A program made the position numbers and the translations under genes. The notes below the pieces were generated by a model, which had not been told where the DNA came from, made no database searches, and saw only the letters and a list, made by a program, of their open reading frames with translations. 64,000 bases of DNA, taken from positions 62,001 to 126,000 of the forward strand of contig CAZIDF010000005.1 in the NCBI GenBank assembly GCA_964538085.1, read 5' to 3'. This document shows, piece after piece, positions 14,767-23,473 of this stretch (position 1 is its first letter; every line of letters starts with the position of its first letter). Origin of the DNA: G020348385 sp964538085. GTDB taxonomy: Bacteria > Acidobacteriota > Aminicenantia > Aminicenantales > Aminicenantaceae.

Positions 14767-17402
14767 ACCAGAAAACCGGTGACCGACCGAATTTTCTTGT
14801 GCGGCTACTAACCCGCCTGTACAAATTCAGCCTGGTTGAGGGTTTTTCCGGGGATATTGAAGAGGACTACCGTTACCGCAGGATTGAATACGGCCGCACG
14901 CAGGCCGGTCTTTGGTTGTGGAAACAGACATTCAGATCCCTTGCTTTCTTTCTGAAAATTTATACAACCTGGAGTTTTGTCATGCTAAAAAATTTCCTTA
15001 AAATAGCGTTCAGGATTCTGAGAAAAAACCATGTTTACTCATTTATCAATGTATTTGGCCTTTCTCTTGGCATAGCCAGTTGCATTTTGATTTATTTATA
15101 TGTGCAGAATGAAATGAGCTATGACAAATTTCACCATAACAAGGAAAGCCTCTATCGGGTATATATCACCGAGGATCCTCCTATCCGTGATGCCTTTTCC
15201 TACGTCGAAGCTCCTTGGAACCTTGCAGAAGCTTTGGAAACTTCTTTTCCTGAAATAAAGCGGGCTGTTCGTTTGGTCGTTCGGACGGACGTCGTTCGTT
15301 TTGAAGATAAAAGTTACACCGAGCGTTACCATCTTGTGGATCCGGATTTTTTTGAGATGTTTACTTTTCCGCTGCTCGAAGGCGAAAAAAGCACTGTGCT
15401 GCAAAACATCAGTTCTGTCGTTCTCACCGAAAGCTGCGCGATTAAAATTTTCGGCAATGATGATCCCATGGGCCGGCAGCTTTCGATTAAGATCGGCAAT
15501 GAGTTCCATGATTTCTTCGTCAGCGGGATTGCTCAGGATGTTCCTCCCAATTCCAGCATTCGATTCAGCATGCTAATCCCCATCGATAATGTGCATAAAT
15601 ATATGAGCGACCGGGCGCTGGATAATTGGTTCAATGTGTCTTTCGAGACCTATGTGCTCACGGCCAATCCCCTAGAAGATCAGGATATCGAGGCAAAGCT
15701 CCAAACGGTTGTCAGAAATCACTATCCGGAGGAGAATTCAGATATGGTGACCCTTCATTTGCAGGCCATGACTGATATTCATCTGGATCCGGATTTGCCG
15801 GCCGGATTCGAGGGGACCAGTGATCCGTTATATTCATATATATTAATGGCCATAGCGATTCTCATACTCGGTGTGGCTTGTGTCAATTTTATGACTTTAT
15901 CGGTGGGACGGGCTACCACCCGGACCAGAGAGGTTGGCGTCCGGAAGGTCTTAGGCGCTGTGAAATCCCAGCTGATCGCGCAATTCCTAGGGGAAGCGGC
16001 TCTCATGAGTGTGTCTGCCCTTTTTCTCGGCATATTGCTCGTCCATCTATTTCTTCCTTCCTTTAATGCCATGATCAACAAGAACCTTTTTTTCTCTTCC
16101 GATTTCTGGACATTAGCTTTTATGTTCGCTCTTATGCTGTTCGTGGCAGGCATCGCGGGGAGCTATCCCGCCATTTATCTTTCTCGATTTCAGGCTGTCG
16201 AAGTCATGAACAACAAATCACGGACTGCCGGTGTTAATCTGCTGGTTCGAGGTCTTGTTCTGGGGCAATTCGCCCTCTCGATTGGGTTGATCGTATGCAC
16301 GCTCACAATGCAAGATCAGCTGCGTTTCTTGATAAACAAAGATTTGGGTTTTGATAAAAATCATGTAGTGGTGATCGAAAATCATAGTGCGCAGGATCAG
16401 AGTAGTCTGCTAGTGGAGCGCTTCCGAAATTCAATTATAACGCGCAAGGAAGTACTCGGGGTTTCCGGCACGTCCACAGCTTTTGCCAGGGATTGGGCGG
16501 TGATGGGTTTCAGGTCTGATGATGGCTCATTCAAACAATTTTACCAGCTCACGGCGGATTATGATTATCTCGACACAATGGAGATCGAAATATTGAATGG
16601 CCGGAATTTTGCTAAAGAATTCCGTACTGATGAGAGTGAAGCCCTCATCGTCAACGAAGCATTGGTCGATTATATGAACTGGGATTTTCCGATAGGAAAA
16701 AGCCTGCCCGGCAAGAGATTCCCCCCCCACCGTGTCATCGGAGTGGTAAAAGATTTTAACTTCGAATCGCTTCACAATGTCGTTGCCCCAGTCATCATCG
16801 TGTTGGATCCTACCACCCTCCTTAGGGGGATCAACGATATATCCACCTCTTATTCACCTCGCCTGTTGAATTTTATCAACGTGCGGATAAGGCCTGAGAA
16901 TATCCAATCAACCGTTGCAATGCTCAAAAACGCTTGGCAAAATATCGCTCCCGGACATCCCTTCCTATTCAGTTTCCTCGATCAGGATGTACAGCAGCAA
17001 TACCAGGAGATTCAACGATGGGGTGCGATCGTGAGGTACGCGTCAGTTTTCACCATATTGATTGCGTGCCTGGGCCTCTTCGGGCTTGCCACCCTGACTG
17101 TCGCCTACCGCACAAAGGAAATCGGCATTCGAAAAATTCTGGGGGCTTCTGTGTTCAGTGTGGTTTTCAAGCTCGCGTTTGAATTCGGAAAACTTGTGAT
17201 CTTGGCCAACATTATTGCCTGGCCGATCGCATTTTTCATCATGAGACAATGGCTTCAAGATTTTGCATTCCGCACCAGCTTGAGTTTGGATAAATTTCTT
17301 ATATCAGCTGTTGTGGCCTTAGGCATCGCCCTGACGACGATCAGCTATCATTCCGTGAAGGCTGCACTTTCCGATCCTGTTCGGACGATTAAACATGAAT
17401 AA
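14763..17402 (+). CDS. FtsX/MacB-type permease with N-terminal prefix domain
   Basis: 879 residues. Residues 1-75 form a soluble prefix (LLTRLYKFSLVEGFSGDIEEDYR) of the kind found on permeases that travel with PadR regulators. A membrane helix near 95-115 (VYSFINVFGLSLGIASCILI) precedes a MacB-like periplasmic domain, then an FtsX core at about 365-480 (ILGVACVNFMTLSVGRA, TREVGVRKVLGA). A second periplasmic domain and a second FtsX core follow at about 760-879 (YRTKEIGIRKILGAS). No ATPase gene is adjacent, which is common for this family in Acidobacteriota-like genomes; an ATPase encoded elsewhere may serve it. Substrate unknown. Confidence 0.9.
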   Translation: MNQKTGDRPNFLVRLLTRLYKFSLVEGFSGDIEEDYRYRRIEYGRTQAGLWLWKQTFRSLAFFLKIYTTWSFVMLKNFLKIAFRILRKNHVYSFINVFGLSLGIASCILIYLYVQNEMSYDKFHHNKESLYRVYITEDPPIRDAFSYVEAPWNLAEALETSFPEIKRAVRLVVRTDVVRFEDKSYTERYHLVDPDFFEMFTFPLLEGEKSTVLQNISSVVLTESCAIKIFGNDDPMGRQLSIKIGNEFHDFFVSGIAQDVPPNSSIRFSMLIPIDNVHKYMSDRALDNWFNVSFETYVLTANPLEDQDIEAKLQTVVRNHYPEENSDMVTLHLQAMTDIHLDPDLPAGFEGTSDPLYSYILMAIAILILGVACVNFMTLSVGRATTRTREVGVRKVLGAVKSQLIAQFLGEAALMSVSALFLGILLVHLFLPSFNAMINKNLFFSSDFWTLAFMFALMLFVAGIAGSYPAIYLSRFQAVEVMNNKSRTAGVNLLVRGLVLGQFALSIGLIVCTLTMQDQLRFLINKDLGFDKNHVVVIENHSAQDQSSLLVERFRNSIITRKEVLGVSGTSTAFARDWAVMGFRSDDGSFKQFYQLTADYDYLDTMEIEILNGRNFAKEFRTDESEALIVNEALVDYMNWDFPIGKSLPGKRFPPHRVIGVVKDFNFESLHNVVAPVIIVLDPTTLLRGINDISTSYSPRLLNFINVRIRPENIQSTVAMLKNAWQNIAPGHPFLFSFLDQDVQQQYQEIQRWGAIVRYASVFTILIACLGLFGLATLTVAYRTKEIGIRKILGASVFSVVFKLAFEFGKLVILANIIAWPIAFFIMRQWLQDFAFRTSLSLDKFLISAVVALGIALTTISYHSVKAALSDPVRTIKHE

Positions 17403-17427
17403 ATTCCCAACGTTTTCAGGTAGGTTT

Positions 17428-20073
17428 TTATTCGTAACGGATAGCTTTGACAGGATCGAATAGAGAAGCCTTGATGGCAAGGTAACTCACAGTAACAAAC
17501 GAGACTATGAGTGACAATCCTGCTGCAATCAGAAATACATCCGGTCCTATAGTAATCCTGAAGTGATAGGGGGCTAGGATCCTGTGCATGACAAAATAAG
17601 AAACCGGCCAGATAACAACATTTGCGGCACCGACCAGAATGAGAAACTCCTTGGTCACGAGCGAGAATATTTGCGATATGCTGGCTCCTAGGACTTTCCG
17701 GATGCCGATCTCTTTGATCCGTCTGTTTATGGCAAGGGAGGTCAAACCGAAAATCCCCATGCAGGCAAGGATGATGGCGAATATGGATGAAAACTGGACG
17801 ATAGCGCTCCACCTTTTTTCGCTGTTGTACTGGGCCTCCAGGTCATCTTCGACGAAAGTATAAAGGAACGGCTTGTCAGGCTGAATCTCTTTCCAGATTT
17901 GTTCGAGATGTTGAATGGTCCCAGATACGGAACTGCCCGAAATTCTTACCAACATACTCCCCATATACCAGCCCGGCTGCATATGCAGCATTACAGGTGC
18001 AAGGTCGTGTTTCATAGACAGAACATGGAAGTTTTCCATAACACCTATGATGGTCAGATTGTACGGGTATTCTTCAGCGGGGCCCTCGACAAACTCGCTT
18101 ATCCTGTGTCCGATGGGGTCTGTGATCTCCAGACGTTCTAAAAACTTCTGATTGACGATGGCGGCATCTGAATCACTGGCATAATCCCTTGAAAAATTCC
18201 TTCCTCGAACAAGCTTTATTCCCAGAGTGGGGAGGAAACCTTCATCGACCCTGTATTGAAACACATTCAGACGCTGCCCGTTTTTTTCCAGGGGATACTG
18301 GGACCAGCCTATCCCGAAGGAGTTTGTCTGTGCCCCCACATGGAGGACATCAGGATAGGAAAGTGCCTTCGGGCGGAAAAGGTCCACGAGCTTTTGACTG
18401 TCTTCAGCAATTCGCTCTTGGAGTTTGACAGCCACAAGGCCTTCTTTGATAAAACCGGGATTCCTCGCTGTCATGAACCGGACTTGTTTTCCCAAGACGA
18501 GCGTGGAGATGATCAGGAATATGGAGAGGGCGAATTGGACCACAACGAGGATCCGGGCAAAGGTGGGGCGGTTCCCGATTCTTAGTTTTCCTTTCAGGAC
18601 CTGGACTGGTTGAATCCCGGACATCACTAGGGCAGGATAACTGGCTGCCAGGCCGGAAATGACAACTATCAAAAGCACCAGAAAGGATAAGTTGCCCACC
18701 TTGAAAAAATCTCCCAATTGAAGGGATTTTTCGGCCAGGCGATTGAAGGTGGGTAAAAATAAAATTGCCAGGGCTGCTCCAGTCAGGAGAGCGAGGATGA
18801 ATGTCAGGAGGGCCTCACTCCAAAACTGCATGATGAGCTGTCGCCTTAACGCTCCGATAACCTTCCGCATACCGATTTCTCTCCCGCGGGCGGCAGCTCT
18901 TCCGATGGTTAAGTTCATAAAGTTCATGCAAGCGATGATCAACACGATAAGAGCGATACCCCCCAGGATATAGGAGCTGCTAGCACTGGAACCTTCCCAG
19001 GAATCCGGATCCAAATGCATATCTCTCAGCTGCTGAAGCTCGAGAGATACAGGAATGTGGTCTTTGTTCGGCTCGCCTTCCTGTCGCCATTTTTCGAATT
19101 CTTTTGCAAAGGTTTGGCGGACAAAGGCCGGAAAGCGATCAGCCAGCGCTTGTGAATCGGCTCCCGGCTTGATTTGGATATACAGCGGAGTGGAAAAATC
19201 CCCCAGATTGGTGAGGACTTCGTCATACTCGAGGGATGGCATGTTAACGATGGGAACCAGGAATTGGAACTGGATAGTGGAATTGCGAGGGGTATCCTTC
19301 GCCACTCCTGTTACGAAAAAATCCTGGACTTTTTGGCTGAAAGTGAGGGTCATAGCCTTTCCTATGGGATCATCATTCCCAAAATATTTGGCCGCCGCAC
19401 TCTCCGTGATCACTATCGCGTGTCGCTCGGCAAGAACGGTTTCGGGATCGCCTTCCACAAGAGGAAATGAAAAGACTTGGAAAATCCCTGGATCGATAAA
19501 ATAGATCCGTTCCTGGTTCATGATCTGATTGTGACGGACTACCGCTCTGCTCCCTGCAAAGCGCACCACATGCTGTATCTCGGGGAAATACTCCTCCAGA
19601 GGTTCTCCCATGGCAGCAGGCAGGGCGGGGCCACGCGACCGGATGCTTCCATCCTGGGCATGAAACCGGGATAGGATTCGAAAGGTGGTTTTTTCCTTGT
19701 CGTGAAAGTTATCATAGGATAATTCGTCCGCTACATAAAGAAAGATAAGAACACAGCAGCTCAGACCCACAGCGAGCCCGGCGATATTGATAACGGCGAA
19801 AATCTTCTGCCTGAATAGATAGCGGAATGCAGTTTTGAGATAATTTTTTAGCATGACCAAACTCCAACGCAAGGAATGAATGATAAGAGGCGGCACAGTC
19901 AGCAGGAATTGAGCCCAATACCAGCAGGCTGCGGCAATGCATCCGCGCTCCTCATAGATATCCGTGTAGATTTCTCTGAGGTCCCCGTCTAGATAGCCGG
20001 AGTCACGTTTGGGATAGAAAAAGCGCAAGATGAACTCCGGAAATCGAGGCGGCCTTGGGTATTTTGACGGCAT
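17428..20073 (-). CDS. FtsX/MacB-type permease with N-terminal prefix domain (second copy, opposite strand)
   Basis: 881 residues with the same plan as the permease at 14763: a prefix domain at 1-75 (ILRFFYPKRDSGYLDGDLREIY), first membrane helix near 90-115 (FAVINIAGLAVGLSCCVLIF), MacB-like domain, FtsX core with MNLTIGRAAARGREIGMRKV, second periplasmic domain, and final core with INRRIKEIGIRKVLGAS. Its 3' end faces that of the plus-strand permease across 25 bases. The two are clear paralogs but well diverged, so the pair is old. It starts four bases after its PadR gene. No ATPase is nearby. Confidence 0.9.
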   Translation of the reverse strand: MPSKYPRPPRFPEFILRFFYPKRDSGYLDGDLREIYTDIYEERGCIAAACWYWAQFLLTVPPLIIHSLRWSLVMLKNYLKTAFRYLFRQKIFAVINIAGLAVGLSCCVLIFLYVADELSYDNFHDKEKTTFRILSRFHAQDGSIRSRGPALPAAMGEPLEEYFPEIQHVVRFAGSRAVVRHNQIMNQERIYFIDPGIFQVFSFPLVEGDPETVLAERHAIVITESAAAKYFGNDDPIGKAMTLTFSQKVQDFFVTGVAKDTPRNSTIQFQFLVPIVNMPSLEYDEVLTNLGDFSTPLYIQIKPGADSQALADRFPAFVRQTFAKEFEKWRQEGEPNKDHIPVSLELQQLRDMHLDPDSWEGSSASSSYILGGIALIVLIIACMNFMNLTIGRAAARGREIGMRKVIGALRRQLIMQFWSEALLTFILALLTGAALAILFLPTFNRLAEKSLQLGDFFKVGNLSFLVLLIVVISGLAASYPALVMSGIQPVQVLKGKLRIGNRPTFARILVVVQFALSIFLIISTLVLGKQVRFMTARNPGFIKEGLVAVKLQERIAEDSQKLVDLFRPKALSYPDVLHVGAQTNSFGIGWSQYPLEKNGQRLNVFQYRVDEGFLPTLGIKLVRGRNFSRDYASDSDAAIVNQKFLERLEITDPIGHRISEFVEGPAEEYPYNLTIIGVMENFHVLSMKHDLAPVMLHMQPGWYMGSMLVRISGSSVSGTIQHLEQIWKEIQPDKPFLYTFVEDDLEAQYNSEKRWSAIVQFSSIFAIILACMGIFGLTSLAINRRIKEIGIRKVLGASISQIFSLVTKEFLILVGAANVVIWPVSYFVMHRILAPYHFRITIGPDVFLIAAGLSLIVSFVTVSYLAIKASLFDPVKAIRYE

Positions 20074-20077
20074 GGGT

Positions 20078-20401
20078 TCACTCTTTGGTCGCCGGTCTAA
20101 GCACGCCGGCCCAAAACAGGTCCTGTAGTCTTTTTATTTCTTCCAAGGCCTCGATACCCGTATCCGTCAAGCGGTAATATTTTTTGGCTTTTCCGCCTCT
20201 TCGGGGGGATGGTTCCCCCACAGTAAAGTTCAGATACTTTTTCCTGGTCAAGGCATCCAGGGGGACATATACATTACCTGGCGACCAGATTTTTTTTGTA
20301 TGCAGGATGAGAAACTTGCGGATGTTCACAAGACTGGCATTATTTTCCAAATGGAAGATTGCCAACATTATCAGTTCTTCCTTTCGTGTCAATAATCTCA
20401 T
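20078..20401 (-). CDS. PadR-family transcriptional regulator (second copy)
   Basis: 107 residues. Winged helix at about 4-85: LTRKEELIMLAIFHLENNASLVNIRKFL, VYVPLDALTRKKYL, then GGKAKKYYRLTDTG as the wing. It is followed after four bases by its permease. The recognition helix differs from that of the PadR at 14431, so the two probably read different operators. GAGG lies about 12 bases before the ATG, which is a weak ribosome site. Confidence 0.87.
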   Translation of the reverse strand: MRLLTRKEELIMLAIFHLENNASLVNIRKFLILHTKKIWSPGNVYVPLDALTRKKYLNFTVGEPSPRRGGKAKKYYRLTDTGIEALEEIKRLQDLFWAGVLRPATKE

Positions 20402-20428
20402 GACAATATTTTTCCTCTTTGCATACTA

Positions 20429-20446
20429 TTTATTTTAAAAAATAAA
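20429..20446. promoter_or_regulatory. AT-rich palindrome before the second PadR gene
   Basis: TTTATTTT-AA-AAAATAAA, an 8-2-8 perfect inverted repeat 27 bases before the ATG, is a candidate operator. The rest of 20402-20613 is AT-rich and holds no gene that could be recognised. Confidence 0.35.
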
Positions 20447-20613
20447 CTTAATTCACATATTAATACGTATAAAAAGCAAAAAGTGTTGCATTTTTTTATG
20501 CTTTCTTAAATTTGTTATTGTTTTATGTTTTTGTTTTATGCAACTTGGCTAGCATAACTTCTTGATATAAAAAACGATGTTCTATATATAGTTAAATTAA
20601 GGACGTTAGAAAT

Positions 20614-20790
20614 ACTTTTTCTTTGGCTTCTTTTTCTAGCACACATTCTCACTTCCAATTCTCGATTTCGATAAATGGCTACTCGTTTTCGTCATAGTAG
20701 ATGCCTTGGACTCTCTTCGATTCAGCATTCAAGAGGGCTTTGTGGTCGACCACGAAAGTCTTCATAAAATTTTATTAAGGTAAGTTTTAA
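20614..20790 (-). pseudogene. Remnant of an SNase-like gene
   Basis: Two ungapped pieces match the intact SNase-like gene (23 of 26 bases, then about 80 percent over 61 bases). The roughly 90 bases between them and most of the 5' half are lost, though the upstream leader region (near 20718-20790) is still recognisable. No open frame remains. Confidence 0.65.
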
Positions 20791-21485
20791 GGATTGGTCT
20801 CGATTCTGCCCCGGGCTATTTTGAGAAAGAACATCGATGTAGAGTCGGGATAATCGACCCATGCAAAAAGACAGGAGAATGATAGCAATGATATGAATTT
20901 TGTTAGAGTGGGGATTTTGGTATTAAAAATCTGCATTTAAGCCCAAATAAAAGGGCAAAAAGATGTTAATTTACTTATTATCAATCAATTACTTAAGCCA
21001 AGCAACAATTTTTACAGAAAATAGGCTTTTTAGGGGAAATTATAGGGAATTTAGCACTTAACTTCTTTAATTTCAATCTATTGGCGCAGCCAAGCAACTA
21101 TTTTTTCGAGGGCAGAGGTCGCAGGCTACTCTTGTCTTATCGATCTTGTCTTCAGGGCCGAAACCATAAACTCCTGAAACAGACTTGAAAGGGACCATGA
21201 GATAACTTTCGATTAATTCTACTCCGATCTTTTTACCATCTACCATTTCAAATAATTTCTTTTGTTCCTCGATGGTCCACTTGTACTGGCCGGGCGAATA
21301 AGCACAGGTCGCACCCCAATTTTGTTTTTCGATACCTTCCATCTTGATCTTTTCACCCACGAATTCGCCCAGAATTCCCAACAAGCTTGTCGTGACAGCG
21401 TCCATGATAATGGTTGCCAGTGTATCCCCGGATTCACCTTCATCGGTAATTGTCCAGTCTACTCTGTTGCCCAGGGTGAAGATGT
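20614..21485. repeat. Segmental duplication, block B
   Basis: Direct-orientation partner of 13181-14330. Recognisable pieces are 20614-20639 (with 13181-13206), 20645-20705 (with 13296-13356), the stem-loop region near 20770-20900, and the near-identical stretch 21020-21485. Similarity ends at 21485 inside the intact MetH-activation-like gene. The 670 bases 20402-21072 hold no intact gene. Confidence 0.78.
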
Positions 21486-21759
21486 AGAGGATGGCGGTTT
21501 TCGATCCATTAAGGATCTTGGAAATATTGGGGCCATTGAACGAATCACCTGATTTAAAATGTACTCGATCTCCTTCCACTTTTTCTATTTCGAAAAGGTC
21601 ATAGATCGCTTTAGGGGCAATGCTTTCAATACACAGGGAAGTTTTCTCTTCAAGCAGTTTTTTCATTGGAGCATTGAGCGCAGCCCCCATGACCTTTTCT
21701 AGGAAATCTCTCCCGATATCCATGGGGATATCCAGTTTTATGTTATCCAGAATTTTCAT
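21073..21759 (-). CDS. Cobalamin-dependent methionine synthase activation-domain-like protein
   Basis: 228 residues from the ATG at 21759, which lies two bases after the stop of the metallophosphoesterase, so the two form an operon. The fold follows the MetH activation (SAM-binding, PF02965-like) domain: YIFTLGNRV, LATIIMDAVTTSLLG, then the signature CAYSPGQYKWTIEEQKKLF, IGVELIESYLMVPFKSVSG. The C-terminus adds CDLCPRKNSC (C213, C216, C222), a possible iron-sulfur or metal site. Stand-alone proteins of this type occur near corrinoid methyltransferases and may reactivate a corrinoid protein, but none is visible here. A truncated paralog lies at 13909. Confidence 0.8.
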   Translation of the reverse strand: MKILDNIKLDIPMDIGRDFLEKVMGAALNAPMKKLLEEKTSLCIESIAPKAIYDLFEIEKVEGDRVHFKSGDSFNGPNISKILNGSKTAILYIFTLGNRVDWTITDEGESGDTLATIIMDAVTTSLLGILGEFVGEKIKMEGIEKQNWGATCAYSPGQYKWTIEEQKKLFEMVDGKKIGVELIESYLMVPFKSVSGVYGFGPEDKIDKTRVACDLCPRKNSCLAAPID

Positions 21760-21761
21760 TA

Positions 21762-22676
21762 CTAGGGTCTTCCGTCCTCCAGAACTTCCCATCCGAAATC
21801 GATGTACTCCCATTCGAACTCATCTTCACTTACATTGATTAAAACAAAACCTTCTTCCAATCCATGGTATGGCCCTTCCCACCAATTTGCCGAAACGGCG
21901 CCACCTGTGAGAAAAGTAATCCCTCCCACGTTGATTTCTTCCAGGGAATGCAGGTGACCTTGCAGAACGAGTTTAAGGTTGTAGCCTTGAAAAAGCTCGA
22001 GGACCTCCTTCGAGTTCACGATGACCCAGCCTTCGGGATTTGCTTCTGTAGATCCTACCCTGACCTGCCTTATAACAGAGATGAATGGCATATGTGCAAC
22101 TACGACAATGGGTGTGTCTTTTCCGATATTCTTCAGGTCATCAGCGATCCAGGCCATCTGTTCTGCATCGATCATGCCGAAGTATGATCGATCGACTGTT
22201 TTGCCGATCGAATCCAGCACCATAAAATGCCAGCCATCGCGATCGAACGAATAGTGTGTTTTTCCTAATTTGTTTTGAAACAAGTTTTTGTAATATTCAG
22301 GATGGCTGGGATCGACACCGTTTTCCACAGAAAGTCCGAAGATATCATGGTTTCCCAACGTATTATAGACCGGCATGTTGAATTCCTTGGTTGTCTCGAT
22401 ATATAGGTCATAGAGCATTTCCGCCCTCTCATAATCCACTCCCAATGCATCCATGATTTGATCCCCACCTGTGATCACAAAATCCGGATTGAGCTTGTTG
22501 ACAGTTTTTATGGCTTTTTTATAGCCTTCCGGTGCGTTCAATTCCGGCTGGAGATGAATATCCGTCAGGAAAGCAAAAGAGAATTCTGAAGAGGATTGCT
22601 TACAGAAAGTGCTCCCAAAAACAAAAAGCAAAAGAAAAATCGGAAACATTTTGAGAAATAGTCTTTTCTGACTCAT
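21762..22676 (-). CDS. Calcineurin-like metallophosphoesterase lipoprotein
   Basis: 304 residues. The leader ends in GSTFC (C25), a plausible lipobox. All five metal motifs of the family are present in order: FLTDIHL, ITGGDQI, TLGNHD, VVVAHMP and LQGHLHS. The family hydrolyses phosphomono- or diesters with two metals; the substrate is not evident. It is probably cotranscribed with the MetH-activation-like gene behind it, and is preceded by 139 bases without a recognised promoter. Confidence 0.9.
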   Translation of the reverse strand: MSQKRLFLKMFPIFLLLFVFGSTFCKQSSSEFSFAFLTDIHLQPELNAPEGYKKAIKTVNKLNPDFVITGGDQIMDALGVDYERAEMLYDLYIETTKEFNMPVYNTLGNHDIFGLSVENGVDPSHPEYYKNLFQNKLGKTHYSFDRDGWHFMVLDSIGKTVDRSYFGMIDAEQMAWIADDLKNIGKDTPIVVVAHMPFISVIRQVRVGSTEANPEGWVIVNSKEVLELFQGYNLKLVLQGHLHSLEEINVGGITFLTGGAVSANWWEGPYHGLEEGFVLINVSEDEFEWEYIDFGWEVLEDGRP

Positions 22677-22815
22677 TTTGTTCCCTTCTCCTCTTTGGAA
22701 AGATTATATGAATCTATAAGATAATGAATGTTAAGTCAAAATAAACGGATTTTGAATGCCCTTTCAAACCAAGGGCGAGCGAGGCTTGGTTGGGTTACGA
22801 GCCTTAAGGTCTCCT

Positions 22816-23397
22816 CTAGATCTCCTCCTGGTCCCATTTGAGAGGTTCGATGATATTTCCGTCGGCATCGACCGTGATCTCGCCTGTCCGGCCATCTTTC
22901 TCGACTTCCGCTTCATACATGAATCGATGCGTGTCCAATTTGATGACTGTGCCTGTTTCGCCTTCTGTATCGATCTCGGAAAAGATCTCGGATTTTTCCA
23001 GCCGAAGGATCGTGGCATCTTCAATCGCATCCTTGATCGCTTGGGCAGCGGCTTCTGGAAGCTCCTCCATCGTGATGATGGTGACAATATCAATGATCGT
23101 TCCGTCTTCGGTCACTTCGATCTCCCCACGGTTAGCCTTGAACTCGATGTCGTAGAAGGTGATGCCGGCTTCTTCAGCCACTTCCACCTTATCAATTTCT
23201 GCATCAGGGACATGGGTGTTGATCGCATCCATGACTGCGGCTGGCAGTTCCATCTCAGGTGTCGCTGCCTTTGGTTCCTCCACCTCTAATTTTTCCGCTT
23301 CTTCTTTGCCTTCCTTTTTGGTACACCCTGTCGAAACCGTCAATCCTAGGACCAAAAGGATAATAAAGCCCATAAAAAGCCAGTTATTGCATTTCAT
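22816..23397 (-). CDS. PepSY-like lipoprotein
   Basis: 193 residues from the ATG at 23397, which has a strong GAGGAGGAAGAGG ribosome site; a longer start at 23484 lacks one. Signal sequence with lipobox STGC (C25), an acidic linker, then two PepSY/BLIP-like alpha-beta units at about 50-115 and 116-190 (LPAAVMDAINTHVPDAEIDKV and LPEAAAQAIKDAIEDATI). Such domains often act as inhibitors or chaperones of periplasmic proteins; here the partner is unknown. Confidence 0.78.
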   Translation of the reverse strand: MKCNNWLFMGFIILLVLGLTVSTGCTKKEGKEEAEKLEVEEPKAATPEMELPAAVMDAINTHVPDAEIDKVEVAEEAGITFYDIEFKANRGEIEVTEDGTIIDIVTIITMEELPEAAAQAIKDAIEDATILRLEKSEIFSEIDTEGETGTVIKLDTHRFMYEAEVEKDGRTGEITVDADGNIIEPLKWDQEEI

Positions 23398-23473
23398 CCT
23401 CTTCCTCCTCTTTATTTTGTTAGCTATAAAATATTGCGATGCGGTTAAAAAGTCAAGCCCATGTGAGCGGTCG

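Noticed and set aside
22756..23289. 177-codon plus-strand frame opposite the PepSY-like lipoprotein
   Set aside because: It is antisense to a gene with a clear lipobox and ribosome site, and its sequence has no recognisable domain.
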